A DNA stretch of 64,000 nt. It comes from Pagrus major (taxonomy: Eukaryota; Chordata; Actinopteri; Spariformes; Sparidae). Position 1 is the stretch's first letter. The number at the start of each line of letters is the position of its first letter. The stretch covers positions 10,319,501 through 10,383,500 of the forward strand of contig NC_133232.1 in assembly GCF_040436345.1 (NCBI RefSeq). The letters run 5' to 3'. The notes under the pieces are model-generated. The model ran no database searches, was not told the origin of the DNA, and worked only from the letters and a program-made list of their open reading frames with translations. Position numbers and translations under genes: made by a program. Positions 12,901 through 23,000 of the stretch are shown piece after piece.

Positions 12901-14345
12901 ATTAATTAAATGAACAGCCCATGCTATCAGCTAACAATTATAAATTAAAACTGGATCATTTTACCCAGATCTTTAGATTTCACATTTTCTAAGGTGATTT
13001 ATAAATATGTGCATGCATCAGTTTTCTCTGTGCAGATGAAGAATGGGGCAGACAGTAAAGTATGGACTCAGCCTGAACTCTCATGTTTCACTAATTTTGC
13101 CATTCCAATTTCCTACTCAATACTGTGTTTGTTATGTCATACCCCACCCTCTCTTGGCCACACCACTGCTGAGTGATGCCTGAGTCAAGGTTGTTCTGGC
13201 TCCACTGTAAAGGCCTTTGTAACGTTTTTATTTTTAGAATGTGACAAGAAGCGCTCTCTCTGATCTCAGAGGAAATGGAAGGTCGTGTCGTCGTAACTGT
13301 CACCTCTGAAATACAATGCGCACAATAGGAAAATGTCTACAGATAACCATGAGTGTGCTTTACTTTCAGGTGAACCATAATTGTTTTCAGGGTTGTTTTA
13401 CATTTTTCCAAGTAGTAGTCATTTCAGTTGTTCAGACTGGAATGGTTATAAATTGAGTGTGTGGTGGCTTGGTTATATTTCTGTGACCTTCCAGTGACCA
13501 TGTAGGTAGCTAACAAAAGGTTTCTAGAATCCAAACTAAACAATCCTCAAGAACTTATTACCATTTTAAAAAGAACAGATCCTAATGAGACTTAATCAAA
13601 AACATTTACTCTGTCTGGAGCCGTTCCTTCTCTGTCAACCATTCCCATTATGACAGAGCAGGTCATAAAACCACAACAGTTGGCAGGGAAGCAGCGTCCA
13701 ATGTGAACAGTGCTGGCCAGGCTGTAGACACGTAATGAAGCGTAGGCAAATATAGTAACGGAAGTGTACCAAGGCTAAAAAACATACTGTACTGGTGCGA
13801 CGAAATTGCTCCCATGCTCCAGTAGAGGGAAATTTATTTGTGGTTTTGGACATGTACTGTTTGTTTTCCCTGGCTTAACTGAGCATGAAGACAAGGTGTG
13901 TACAAGGTACCAGTAGTGTCCGCTATGTCAGGCTTGTTTCATAATAAAAATAAACAAAATTTTAGGGTATTTCCTATGACAGTATGACTAAGACGACAAG
14001 TTAAGTAATTATATAATAATCATTTTCTACTGACCAAGTATCAGAAGTATGTTCTTTGAGAGACTGTGCTCATTTGTCAAGCCTTTCCACCTGGGGGTCA
14101 GAGCTGCAAAAGTTAATGTTGTTTCTTTTCCTTTCCTGGTTCTTTATCTCATTTATTATGTTTAAAATGGTGAGAAGAGAATTTGTGAGTCTTGCCTTTG
14201 CCCCCCATTTATTGGCAATGTCAGAATTTGGGCCATATTTTGTGCATCAGCTTGACTGAAAGAGTTAGATAGACTACAGTGTCATATAATTATTTGTCTC
14301 CCCCAAGTGGTAGCAAATAGGTAGCATTGCTTCACTAAAATGAAT
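9902..14345. other. fgf2 - bbs12 intergenic region
   Basis: 4.4 kb with no recognisable exon, RNA gene or complete mobile element. The part nearest fgf2 (9,900-10,450) is less AT-rich and probably includes fgf2's promoter and upstream 5' UTR. A short poly-T run is at 12187-12203. I see nothing else I can support. Confidence 0.6.
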
Positions 14346-14351
14346 TTTATT
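14346..14351 (-). terminator. Candidate bbs12 polyadenylation signal
   Basis: TTTATT on the plus strand reads AATAAA on the bbs12 strand, about 150 bases past the bbs12 stop codon. Confidence 0.55.
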
Positions 14352-14497
14352 AATATTGTCCTTCAACTATTTATTAATGACAAGAAAATAAAGAATATAC
14401 AAACACTTTATACCAGTTAAAAAAACATACTTTTATATTTTAAAACCATTTTTGCATTCGAAATATTCAGAAAGTTCCAAAAGATGCTGCATGAGAG

Positions 14498-16450
14498 TCA
14501 TAACAGCATCAGATTTCCCTGTTCACCATCAGTTTTTTGGTCAATGCCTGTGATGATCTCAGCGTCAGCCTGTAACACCAGAAAAACCAGATCTAAGGCT
14601 TTTCTCCATGCTTCTTGCTTTACACTCAGATTGTCATAAATCTTTACTGCTGGTGCTTCACTGGACTTCATGCTGGAAGAAACTGCACTTCCATCTTGTT
14701 CACCTTCCAAGAAAAGCTGTGAGAACTTTGCAGCGATGCCTACACTTTCCTTATAGTCCTGCAGTTGTTGGCTCACAGCAGTCCTGGCTCTGACTTTTGA
14801 AATTCTTCCCGTGTTAACCAGTACAGTGGATATGTAATCTATTAAGCCATCTGCCATGAGGTGCAACACTACACCGCTGTAAGGATTAGCTGTGGTTCCT
14901 GCTTTGGTTTGCTGGGCAGAGTCCCCATTCCTTTCTCTGTAATGCCTGACATGGTGCACTGCTTGCTCTTGAAGGTGATGAATACAAAGCATTTCTGTCA
15001 CTCCAGCACCAGGCAGGACGGCTTTATCTCTCAGTGCGTGGTGTAAACGATAAGCACATGCCCAAAACTCGTCCTCCAGTGCCTGCAGCTTGTCATGTAC
15101 ACAGCTTGTGAGGATCACCGTGACCAAGTCGCTGTTCCCACCAGTGGAAATATTCACAGTTGTTGAGGGCCTCCTCTCATGGCTGCTGAGGTCCCTCCAT
15201 ATCGCAACCGTCACCTCAATTCCAACACAGTGCTTATTCAACTGTGTTGCATATGTCACTGGAACAGCTCCTGTTGCATCAGCAAATGCCTTCAGGACTG
15301 AAGCCATCACCTTTTCCACCACAAGTATGCGATATCTACAACAGCGTAGAATCAATTTCTCACTAGCAAGCCCACTGATTAGTATCAGATTCACTTCCAG
15401 CTTCAACAGAAGTGTCACAACCTTTTCCATCCACTCTTCTTTGCTTGAACTTGACAAATCTGACGGGGCACTCACACGCTGTACACCTGTTGGCCAATTA
15501 AAGCCAAGATGGCGGTAGCTATCTGATAAATCTCCATTAATTAAAGCAACCTTCAAGTGCTGTTCTTTTAAGTGATGTGCAACTGAAGCCTGTTCAGCAG
15601 ATAAAGGAACAATGCAGCCTGGTATAACACAGGAATGCTCCTCTGATAAACCAGGTAGCACACAAGTTGCCACTTTATTGACATCAAATGTGGAACAGCT
15701 GACATCATGCTGATTATTTTTTGTCTGTATTCGGCTGGCTTCAACTACTAAATTCATTGCATCAACACAACCATGACTCAATCCCTCAGCAATGTGTGCA
15801 ATGTCAGGATGCTTAGGCTGATGAGGTTGCAGTACTGTGGAGACATTTTCAGACTTCACCTCATAAAAATGTCTGCTGAGCTTTATTTTCCTTTGTCCAC
15901 TGCCGTTTAGAGTCTTCTGACCATTTGTTTCTGTCCCTTGCAGGTGGCACGATGTCTGTGAAGCCTCCCGAATGTGTTTCTTAGACATTTGAAGTCCTAA
16001 ACGAGCAGATGTCGCAGTGCAGCTCTCGGATTGCTCAACATCAAGACCCTCTGTTAAGACACTGCTTTTCTTGCAAACATCCAAGCATATATCCATCCCC
16101 TCAGACATAGCCAGGATGATCTGTGCTACTGAAATTCCTCTCTGAAGGCACTCCAGAGCAGCGTGGCTCCACGCTCCAGCGAGAAACAGCACGCATCCCG
16201 ACCCTGTATGATAGACCTTCTGGTGGGCTTGAATAGTCTCGTGAACCAGCTGACCCACCGCGCAGGTCAGGTCCAGGCTCTCAAAGATGCGAAAGCACGA
16301 GCACACAAGAGTTGAATCCCCACCCGTGTCGTCTTGGATAAACTTGTACTTTTTATTGGGGCCCAAAGAGGAATGTGTGATTCCTGCCAGCGCTGAGAGT
16401 TTCTGCAGTCCAACATGTTGTCGATGGTTAATAATCGTAGTTCCTGGCAT
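14498..16450 (-). CDS. bbs12: BBS12, chaperonin-like Bardet-Biedl syndrome protein
   Basis: A 650-residue protein in one coding exon, as in mammals (human BBS12 is about 710 residues, also one coding exon). BBS12 is a vertebrate group II chaperonin-like protein. With BBS6 and BBS10 it assists assembly of the BBSome, which moves cargo in cilia. Family-typical stretches are GLQKLSALAGITHSSLGPNK near the start, RIFESLDLTCAVGQLVHETI, LFLAGAWSHAALECLQRG, YRHLGFNWPTGVQ, FWACAYRLHHALRDKAVLPG, and near the end EAWRKALDLVFLVLQADAEI. The ATP-site motifs of true CCT subunits are poorly kept, as is known for BBS12. ATG at 16450-16448 matches the family start. A TTTTAAAATTCAG acceptor lies 13 bases upstream, suggesting a non-coding first exon nearer the shared promoter. 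The gene is head to head with cetn4. Confidence 0.96.
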   Translation of the reverse strand: MPGTTIINHRQHVGLQKLSALAGITHSSLGPNKKYKFIQDDTGGDSTLVCSCFRIFESLDLTCAVGQLVHETIQAHQKVYHTGSGCVLFLAGAWSHAALECLQRGISVAQIILAMSEGMDICLDVCKKSSVLTEGLDVEQSESCTATSARLGLQMSKKHIREASQTSCHLQGTETNGQKTLNGSGQRKIKLSRHFYEVKSENVSTVLQPHQPKHPDIAHIAEGLSHGCVDAMNLVVEASRIQTKNNQHDVSCSTFDVNKVATCVLPGLSEEHSCVIPGCIVPLSAEQASVAHHLKEQHLKVALINGDLSDSYRHLGFNWPTGVQRVSAPSDLSSSSKEEWMEKVVTLLLKLEVNLILISGLASEKLILRCCRYRILVVEKVMASVLKAFADATGAVPVTYATQLNKHCVGIEVTVAIWRDLSSHERRPSTTVNISTGGNSDLVTVILTSCVHDKLQALEDEFWACAYRLHHALRDKAVLPGAGVTEMLCIHHLQEQAVHHVRHYRERNGDSAQQTKAGTTANPYSGVVLHLMADGLIDYISTVLVNTGRISKVRARTAVSQQLQDYKESVGIAAKFSQLFLEGEQDGSAVSSSMKSSEAPAVKIYDNLSVKQEAWRKALDLVFLVLQADAEIITGIDQKTDGEQGNLMLL

Positions 16451-16609
16451 TTCTTGAGGTGCCTGAATTTTAAAAGGACAAGAAAAAATATATGTTTGTT
16501 CACGTCTTGTACCAGGTAAAAACGCAACAAAATGTCACTTTTAGTTAGTAAAGCTGCAAAGTTAACATGGTTTGAGTTAGATCACAGTAACAACCAGCAG
16601 TGCAGTTAG

Positions 16610-16760
16610 TCTAGTTGGGTACTTTCACTTTACTTTATGGTACTTTATACTTCTACTTAATCACATTTCAGATGGGAATATTGTACTCCAATGTATATAT
16701 CTGATTCTTGTAACAAGTTAACCTACAGATTCTGATATAAAATACAAACTATGGAGCCAG
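16610..16760 (+). repeat. Fragment of AAGTACTT-type dispersed repeat
   Basis: GTACTTTCACTTTACTTTAT, then GGTACTTTATACTTCTACTT, resemble the ends of the repeats at 8118 and 29087, but the copy is short and diverged. The assignment is by eye only. Confidence 0.35.
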
Positions 16761-17280
16761 TTTATAAATGATGGTGCAGTGTTATATATTATATGACATA
16801 ACAGTAATAAAAGTTAGGTTTTTAAAAGCAGCCCAGCCATGACCATCTGGAACTTAAGCTGCATGAACATTAGGGCTTTACTACAGCAATATAATATACA
16901 TATAAATCAATCTGACAGAGTCTATTCAGTATCTGTACAAATTACACAGGACTTTGCTGCAGCCTACTTGAATGGTTTGAATACTTATTCCACCATGGCT
17001 AACTAGTTTGGGCAACAACATATATGCACGTCTGCACCACATCACAACATCTAAAGGAGTAAGTGACACTGACAGATATAGCTCAACAGATTTGCAATTG
17101 GCCTGTACACCGAGTAGAAGCTTATAAGCTAAGCTAACAAGCTAAAGTCTGATGAAAGGGACTTCACTTGTATATTCAGTCCGTCTATATCAAGGCTAAA
17201 GTGAACTATAAACGCAGGGAACAATGTAAAACATTATTCTGCGAAACAAACTTTATTGAAGAGTATAATATTACCTTAGT
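16761..17280. other. bbs12 - cetn4 spacer, bbs12 side
   Basis: AT-rich DNA between the bbs12 coding exon and the GC-richer promoter core. It should contain the bbs12 first intron if the gene has a 5' non-coding exon. No element was recognised. Confidence 0.5.
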
Positions 17281-17346
17281 TTAGTAATGTATGATAGTTG
17301 TGACAGTTCCCATTGCCCAGCTGCCCCAGCTCGAACGATTCACCAC

Positions 17347-17358
17347 TGCGCATGCGCT
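17347..17358. promoter_or_regulatory. NRF1 binding site
   Basis: TGCGCATGCGCT is a perfect match to the palindromic NRF1 consensus (YGCGCAYGCGC), 10 bases left of the X-box. Confidence 0.7.
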
Positions 17359-17368
17359 TTGTTTCCTG

Positions 17369-17381
17369 GTTGCTGGGTGAC
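17369..17381 (-). promoter_or_regulatory. X-box (RFX binding site)
   Basis: GTTGCTGGGTGAC on the plus strand reads GTCACCCAGCAAC on the minus strand. This fits the RFX X-box consensus GTNRCC, 0-3 bases, RGYAAC with a one-base spacer and no mismatch. RFX factors drive ciliary gene promoters, which suits both flanking genes. Confidence 0.75.
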
Positions 17382-17439
17382 GAGAAACGATCTCAACCAC
17401 TGGCGGACCTCACTTATATCCCGCCCATCTTTTTTGTCA

Positions 17440-17485
17440 ATTGGCTAATACGCTCGCGTCACGGTGCTTCCACAGTTTCTATTGG
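17440..17485 (-). promoter_or_regulatory. Paired CCAAT boxes
   Basis: ATTGG at 17440-17444 and again at 17481-17485 are CCAAT boxes on the minus strand, 41 bp apart (about four helical turns), a common NF-Y arrangement. Confidence 0.55.
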
Positions 17486-17577
17486 CTCATGTCCATGTCA
17501 TTTGAATACAGCCGTTGTTGCCTGTTTGTTGACATCCGACTACCAAACACCATTTCCTTGCTGAATCGATCATTTAA

Positions 17578-20500
17578 ATGGTAAAGTTTCATATAAATGT
17601 CCAGTATGAAATGTTTACTTTCATGGAAGTTGCAGGATTTATTGTGAAAAGCTGGCGCACAGCTCGATAAAGCTGTTTTTTTTTTTTGCCTGAAAACGTG
17701 TTTCTGCTCGGTCTCGTGGAGGAGTATGGAAGCTAAACTTAGCTAGCTAGCATGATAGTAACAGTTGAATAAAACGTAATAACATGCTGCTAACCTGTTA
17801 ACTGAGTATATTGTATGAAGTGCAAACCAAATCTTAAAGTTTGCTTTTTTCAGGCTTCAAATTACCGCAAACCAGCATCTTCGGCTAGCCAAAGGAAAAA
17901 GGCAGGTCCCAAAATCGAACTGACTGAGGAGCAAAAGCAAGAAATAAAGGAGGCTTTTGATCTCTTTGACACAGATGGAACAGGAACACTAGACGTCAAG
18001 GAGCTCAAGGTTAGCTCATGGTTTGGTATGCCTTGGATCAGATGTTAAGTGTGTTTGTACTCACAAACACCTTGATAACAGGGTCATAACAGCCTGAGAT
18101 TTGTTGTGTATCTGTTCCGCAGGTTGCCATGAGAGCTCTTGGGTTCGAGCCAAAGAAAGAGGAAATCAAGAAAATGATTGCAGACATTGATAAAGAGGGC
18201 TCTGGAACAATTGACTTCAGTGACTTTCTCAGTATGATGACACTAAAAATGGTGAGTGTAATACAGCTGTTAGACAAAACCTGGAAAGTTTGTAGAGATT
18301 GAAAATGATCATTTCTAGGAAGCCTATGTCTAAGTGCTGTATTGTAGGCAACTGGACTTGTTTCAGTTTTTTGAAGATGTTTCACCTCTCATCCAAGAGG
18401 CTTGCTGAGTTCTAACTAACTGGATGGGAGTTGGCAGGCTTTTCAACTCTGTGTGGGTCTGACCTTAGAGAGTCGTTAGGACACGTGAGCTCTGAGTTTC
18501 TGGGTCGTTAGGGCCACTTGTGGGTCGTTGATCCAACCTAGGTGAGCCAAGGCTAGGTGAGCCCAGGTGTGAATGGCTGTTAAGCTGTCTGGAGAGGGAA
18601 CTCAGTACTGCATTGTAGGTGGGTGATAAGTAATGTCGTAGTCATGGATTCCTTTACTCCTCTTTCAAACCATCTGTCTTCTCTTGCCATGATGTTTACA
18701 TTGTTGTCCTCAAAGGAATGTTTTTTCTCCTTCAGATGTAAGTGGACAGCAGAGTCTTGACCTGAGGAGTTGGTCCTCCTGTGTTGTGCCATTCGTTTAT
18801 ATAGAGGTTGACAATCTGTGCATTCCTGGCTGCATTGAACAGCATAAACTACATTACTCTGTTTATGCCTGAGTGTTTTGTCCATCCTAAGGACAAGCAA
18901 AGGTTGGCCTACAATACAGCACGTAGGTTTGCGATGACCTGGATGACTGAGAACCTTCATCAACATAGGAAGACTATGTTTAACAGTTTGTAAAGATACA
19001 ACATTTTGTCTTTTGTCTCATCACTTTTGATTGCAGATTGCTTAAAGGGAGAGCCCCCCCATAATCAAATACACATATTTTTCTTTTACGTTAAGTGCTA
19101 TTTATCCATGTAGATTGTTGAACTGGCGATATCGGCCAGAGAGATGTCTGCCTTCTCTTGAATATAATGGAACTAGTGGAACTAGGCGTCAAAAAACTCA
19201 ACAGGAATCATGACCCGGTCAATCCACAGACCTTGCAGTTTCATGACAGAACTATTTTCTTTGTACTAAACTACAATTTTAATTTTGGAATGAACTGTCC
19301 CTTTAAACAACACTATCCCAAAAACAAACTTCCTCTAAATCTTTACAGTGAAATCTAGTGTTTGAACATAGACAAATACCATACATGCAAATCATTCTCC
19401 CTTTTTTGGACCGTAGAACCATAGAAAATGCATTGCGTTTAAGGTGCAAGATAAAGATGGAAAAAGTGTGAACTGAAGTTGTAATGCATGTTTGTCATGT
19501 TGCAATTATTGATAGAGTGAAAAGGACTCCAAAGAAGAAATAATGAAGGCTTTCAGGCTGTTCGATGATGACTGCACAGGAAAAATCTCATTCAAAAATC
19601 TCAAGAGAGTTGCTAAGGAGCTGGGTGAAAACCTCACTGACGAAGAATTACAGGTATTGTTGTCTGTAATGACCTGCACTGTTTCCAATGTACTATTCTG
19701 TATATAGACTTTGTTTTAGGTGGTCTGCCCACATAAACTTGCCCCCTAATCAAAAAGATGTTGTATTTATGATTTCTTGCCTACAAATGGTACGTAGAAA
19801 TGTCACAATCTGGTTTTGTCTTTAGACACTGACTAAGGCACTAAATGCACTAACAGCTCGCTATTTGCAGAGACATAAATGTATATAAAGAGAAATAAAA
19901 TGTAGGGTTGCTTCACATTGCAAGGTACACGTTATATGGGGGTGAGGAACGGTACATGATCAATATGGGCCTATGGTGTGGAACAATACATGGGCTCTAG
20001 AAATTTCCATTATAGCATTCATGCATAATTGATTAGCCTGTGGATGTTTTGTTGGTTTACAATTCCATATTTTTTGTTTGAGAGAAGGTGGGTGTTCAGG
20101 TTCATTTTAAAATGAAAACCAAATCTATGCTTATTACCTCCTTCAAACATTCTGTTTAGAGTTCCTGTTACACAATTCTTGTTGCAGGCTCTCGATGCTC
20201 ATACTGTGTCTGTTAGTAGCTCCGTAGTCCTCCCTCCCCCTTAACAGCCTCAAGTTTTACCAATGATGCATTATTAACCTGTGGCAAATGTTTAACCTCT
20301 TTTTGTTTCAAAATCAAACTGGAAAGAGGGTTGATTTTCAGATTTTCTATTTACCTTTACATAGAATATGTGTACTATGGTTGGTTCTTTTATGTTAAAT
20401 GCACTTTTTATATGGAATATGGTGCATTATGTTTAGAAACACAACTTTTTTGTCCATTGGCTGTGGTAGAGTGTATCCAGAATGTATTTTAAACCTATTA

Positions 20501-21115
20501 CAAGGAACTTTTAACTGGTTAAAAAATGCCTCTATATGACCTATATACGCAGTGCCATCAGCAAAAAGATTGGCTCAAATTCTGCTCTTGATTACGGCGC
20601 CAAAACAAAGTTTACTACATCATTTGTCCATTTTGGCCACCAGAATCAACAAACAATAAAAGTTCCCTGCAGTGGTTTAAAGTTGGAAACACCCCAAAAA
20701 ATGTTGATCGTTCAGAGAAGTGAAGAAGCCACACTTGCCTGAATGTTTGACCCTGTGACACAATCCCACCTGACCCTTGTTTCTCTTCTGTCATCTCCCA
20801 GTTCCCCTTTTGTTGTTGTGTTCTTACATGTGATATAAAAGTACGTTGTGGCTTTAGGTTTGTTATTTCTGAGGAACTTTGGCACTGAGGTGCCCCATAC
20901 GACACATATTGTCAGTCCTAGTGAGGGTTTTTCCATTGCTGTCACATGCGATGTATGAAGCATAGCTTTCAGTGTGTTTTTAGTTTGAACATACTTACAT
21001 TAGACTTTGTTTCTTGTCCTTTCAGGAAATGATTGACGAGGCAGACCGAGACGGAGATGGTGAGGTCAATGAGCAGGAGTTCTTGAGGATAATGAAGAAG
21101 ACCAATCTTTACTGA
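17578..21115 (+). CDS. cetn4: Centrin (CETN4-type), five coding exons
   Basis: Calmodulin-like calcium-binding protein of centrioles and basal bodies. Coding exons are 17578-17580 (the ATG alone, before donor GTAAAG), 17854-18009, 18123-18251, 19516-19653 and 21026-21115, giving 171 residues (human CETN2 has 172). All junctions are phase 0 with GT-AG ends. The N-terminus [20 protein letters not shown] is the short basic tail of centrins. Four EF-hand loops follow: [24 protein letters not shown] (position 12 is Phe, not Glu), [12 protein letters not shown] and [12 protein letters not shown]. The C-terminus MKKTNLY is typical of centrins. The name cetn4 rests on synteny beside bbs12 (human CETN4P lies at the same place); by sequence alone it could be called CETN2-like. 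Exon 1 is chosen because a one-codon first coding exon directly upstream gives the canonical MASN start. Confidence 0.93.
18345..18985 (-). mobile_element. Penelope-like retroelement 3' fragment in cetn4 intron 3
   Basis: A minus-strand open frame (18966-18580) contains [48 protein letters not shown] and [13 protein letters not shown]. These are recognisable parts of the GIY-YIG endonuclease domain that follows the reverse transcriptase in Penelope-like elements. The YIG half of the motif is missing: the chain goes from [10 protein letters not shown] directly onward, so the endonuclease is defective. Downstream on that strand, near 18345-18400, is the AGGTGAAACATCTTCAAAAA-type terminal sequence common in fish genomes. 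The reverse transcriptase itself is absent (5' truncated). Confidence 0.75.
18986..19515. other. cetn4 intron 3, remainder
   Basis: Unremarkable intron between the Penelope fragment and exon 4; no element recognised. Confidence 0.5.
19654..21025. other. cetn4 intron 4
   Basis: 1.37 kb intron, donor GTATTG and acceptor TCCTTTCAG. No coding or repeat structure was recognised inside. Confidence 0.7.
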
Positions 21116-21220
21116 ACCTGTCGAGTGTTATAGCCTTGATCTTGGACCTTTTTAAGATTCACCTTTTATTTTGTCAGTACAGTTTATACAGTAGCTTTTG
21201 GGGATTTTGTTTAGGGTGTA

Positions 21221-21281
21221 AATAAATATTTTAACATGCTTTATCTTTGCACTGATTTTTCTACAATTCAAGACAAATAAA
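21221..21281 (+). terminator. cetn4 polyadenylation signals
   Basis: AATAAA at 21221-21226 and again at 21276-21281, about 105 and 160 bases after the cetn4 stop codon. Confidence 0.65.
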
Positions 21282-22904
21282 TATATTTCATCATTCTTCA
21301 TATGTCTGTTGTTACTTTTATATACACCTTAGTTTCTCTTTAGTGTTTCCTTTGCGTCAGTATTGAAATTAGATTCTAAGAGCTTAAGTTTCCATGTGCA
21401 TATAAGAAATGATCTCCCTACACTCATAATGTTTGCTAGTGTTGTGAATATCTCAGTCAAGTTTATTTCAGTTCGTTGCAGTATATTCTGCACAGAGATG
21501 CATTTCAATAATGTTCAGATGTTGGGGAACAGACAGTGGAAGTCAGATGACTAAGTTGATGTTGACTAACAAGAATTGTTACTGTAGATAGAAATGACAA
21601 GCGTGAACTTGGGATGAGTAACTCAGTAAAAGTCACTCTCACTTCATGTTTTGAGTTACTGAACCAAGTCATCGTCTGAAATAGACACAGTATAACCCTG
21701 TCTTACCTACATGTTCTGATCATCTTATAGGAAAGATGCTCCTGCTGATTAATTGTAATATACAGCGGATGTCTGGTTTTGGCCAAAACGAAATACCTTG
21801 TTAAAATAAACAGGATATTGCAGTGACGTGTTTTTCCGAGCCGTCAGACGGCTGTCTATTATTTTGAGGATGCTTGCCACTGATTGTGAAAGTTGTGATA
21901 ACCTGTTCCAGACGGCGAAGGAACATCAGGCGGAAAATATGAAAAGTCTTGTCCCGAGATGAGAGATCCATTTATTTTTATTTTTTTATATTCCACGTAT
22001 ATATTGTTCGATGGTGTTAAAAGAGAAACATGAGCACACTTTAAGTATCCTAGATTTCCAAAATGTCAACATGTGACTCTTATATTAATTAATTTTTCTC
22101 TAAATGTATAATAATAAGTTTAGTCACTTTATTTTATATGGCACCTTTACAAAGAGTTTACAAAGTGCTTTGACAGATGAAGCAAAAGCAGGAAGCTCAA
22201 AAAGACAATGAAACAGAATAAACACTCAACAGCCAAGCCAAACACAAGGAAGCCCAGACTAAGGAGAAGTTAAAGGTCATATTGATTAATTTTAATGTAG
22301 ACAAATCGTTTATTTTTAAATAATACATCTAAAGAGCTTGTAATCTCTTCTCCCTAAACCATTATTATGATTGTGAATCAATTTTAAAATCTCCAAAAGG
22401 TCCAAAAATGATTGTTTTATGTCTAAGAATTTTGACAGTTGGTTCCAATCACGTCATGTCCGTTTACTCAAATGGACAATGTTTTTTTACAGCAATGGCA
22501 GATCATGGATCCCCTCAATAGTTCCTGAAAGTTAGATGCAAATAGTAGCAGCCGTATAGAGTTGTAGCAGTACAGACCATTTAGTGCTGATGCTCTTTTA
22601 AAAATTAAGACCAGAAAAGAATCAAGTTGCTCTGTATTCACTCTTAAATCGCCTGCTATGAACTTCTGGGAACTATCTTGAAGTCTCTGTGAATCACGTG
22701 ACGACCAAGCATTTTGAACTTGTGTTGTCGCAACTCATCTCTAGTCTAGGGCTTTGGGTTCCAACTTTTATCGAGGTTTGTCAGCCAATAGTAGAACGCC
22801 GTTGGTATCACATGGTATATGTTTCGTCCGTGACCAACAGTTTTGGTAGTTGCCAGTTTATGGAAAAAAAGTTCTACAGTATGGGCCCATACTGTACCAC
22901 CCTA

Positions 22905-23000
22905 ATGTTAGGAAGCTAGCATTGGCAACATTAACATTAGCTAGCATTAGCAACATTAACGATTCCTAGCTAGCATTTGCAACATCAGCAACAATAGCTA
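22905..23000. repeat. Short tandem GCTAGCATTAGCAACATTAAC-type repeat
   Basis: About four degenerate copies of AGCTAGCATTAGCAACATTA with variable spacing. No other structure is seen. Confidence 0.6.

Larger units (their letters stand above)
17281..17577. promoter_or_regulatory. Bidirectional bbs12/cetn4 promoter
   Basis: A compact GC-richer island between two head-to-head cilium/centriole genes. In order it holds an NRF1 palindrome (17347-17358), an RFX X-box (17369-17381), a CCCGCCC GC-type box (about 17420-17426), and two CCAAT boxes on the minus strand (ATTGG at 17440-17444 and 17481-17485). No TATA box is evident, typical of housekeeping bidirectional promoters. Start sites cannot be fixed from sequence. 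Shared regulation is inferred from motif content and gene layout. Confidence 0.75.

Noticed and set aside
15090..15518. 142-codon plus-strand open frame
   Set aside because: Antisense shadow of bbs12.
20615..20963. Two minus-strand frames in cetn4 intron 4
   Set aside because: No resemblance to any family and no supporting signals.
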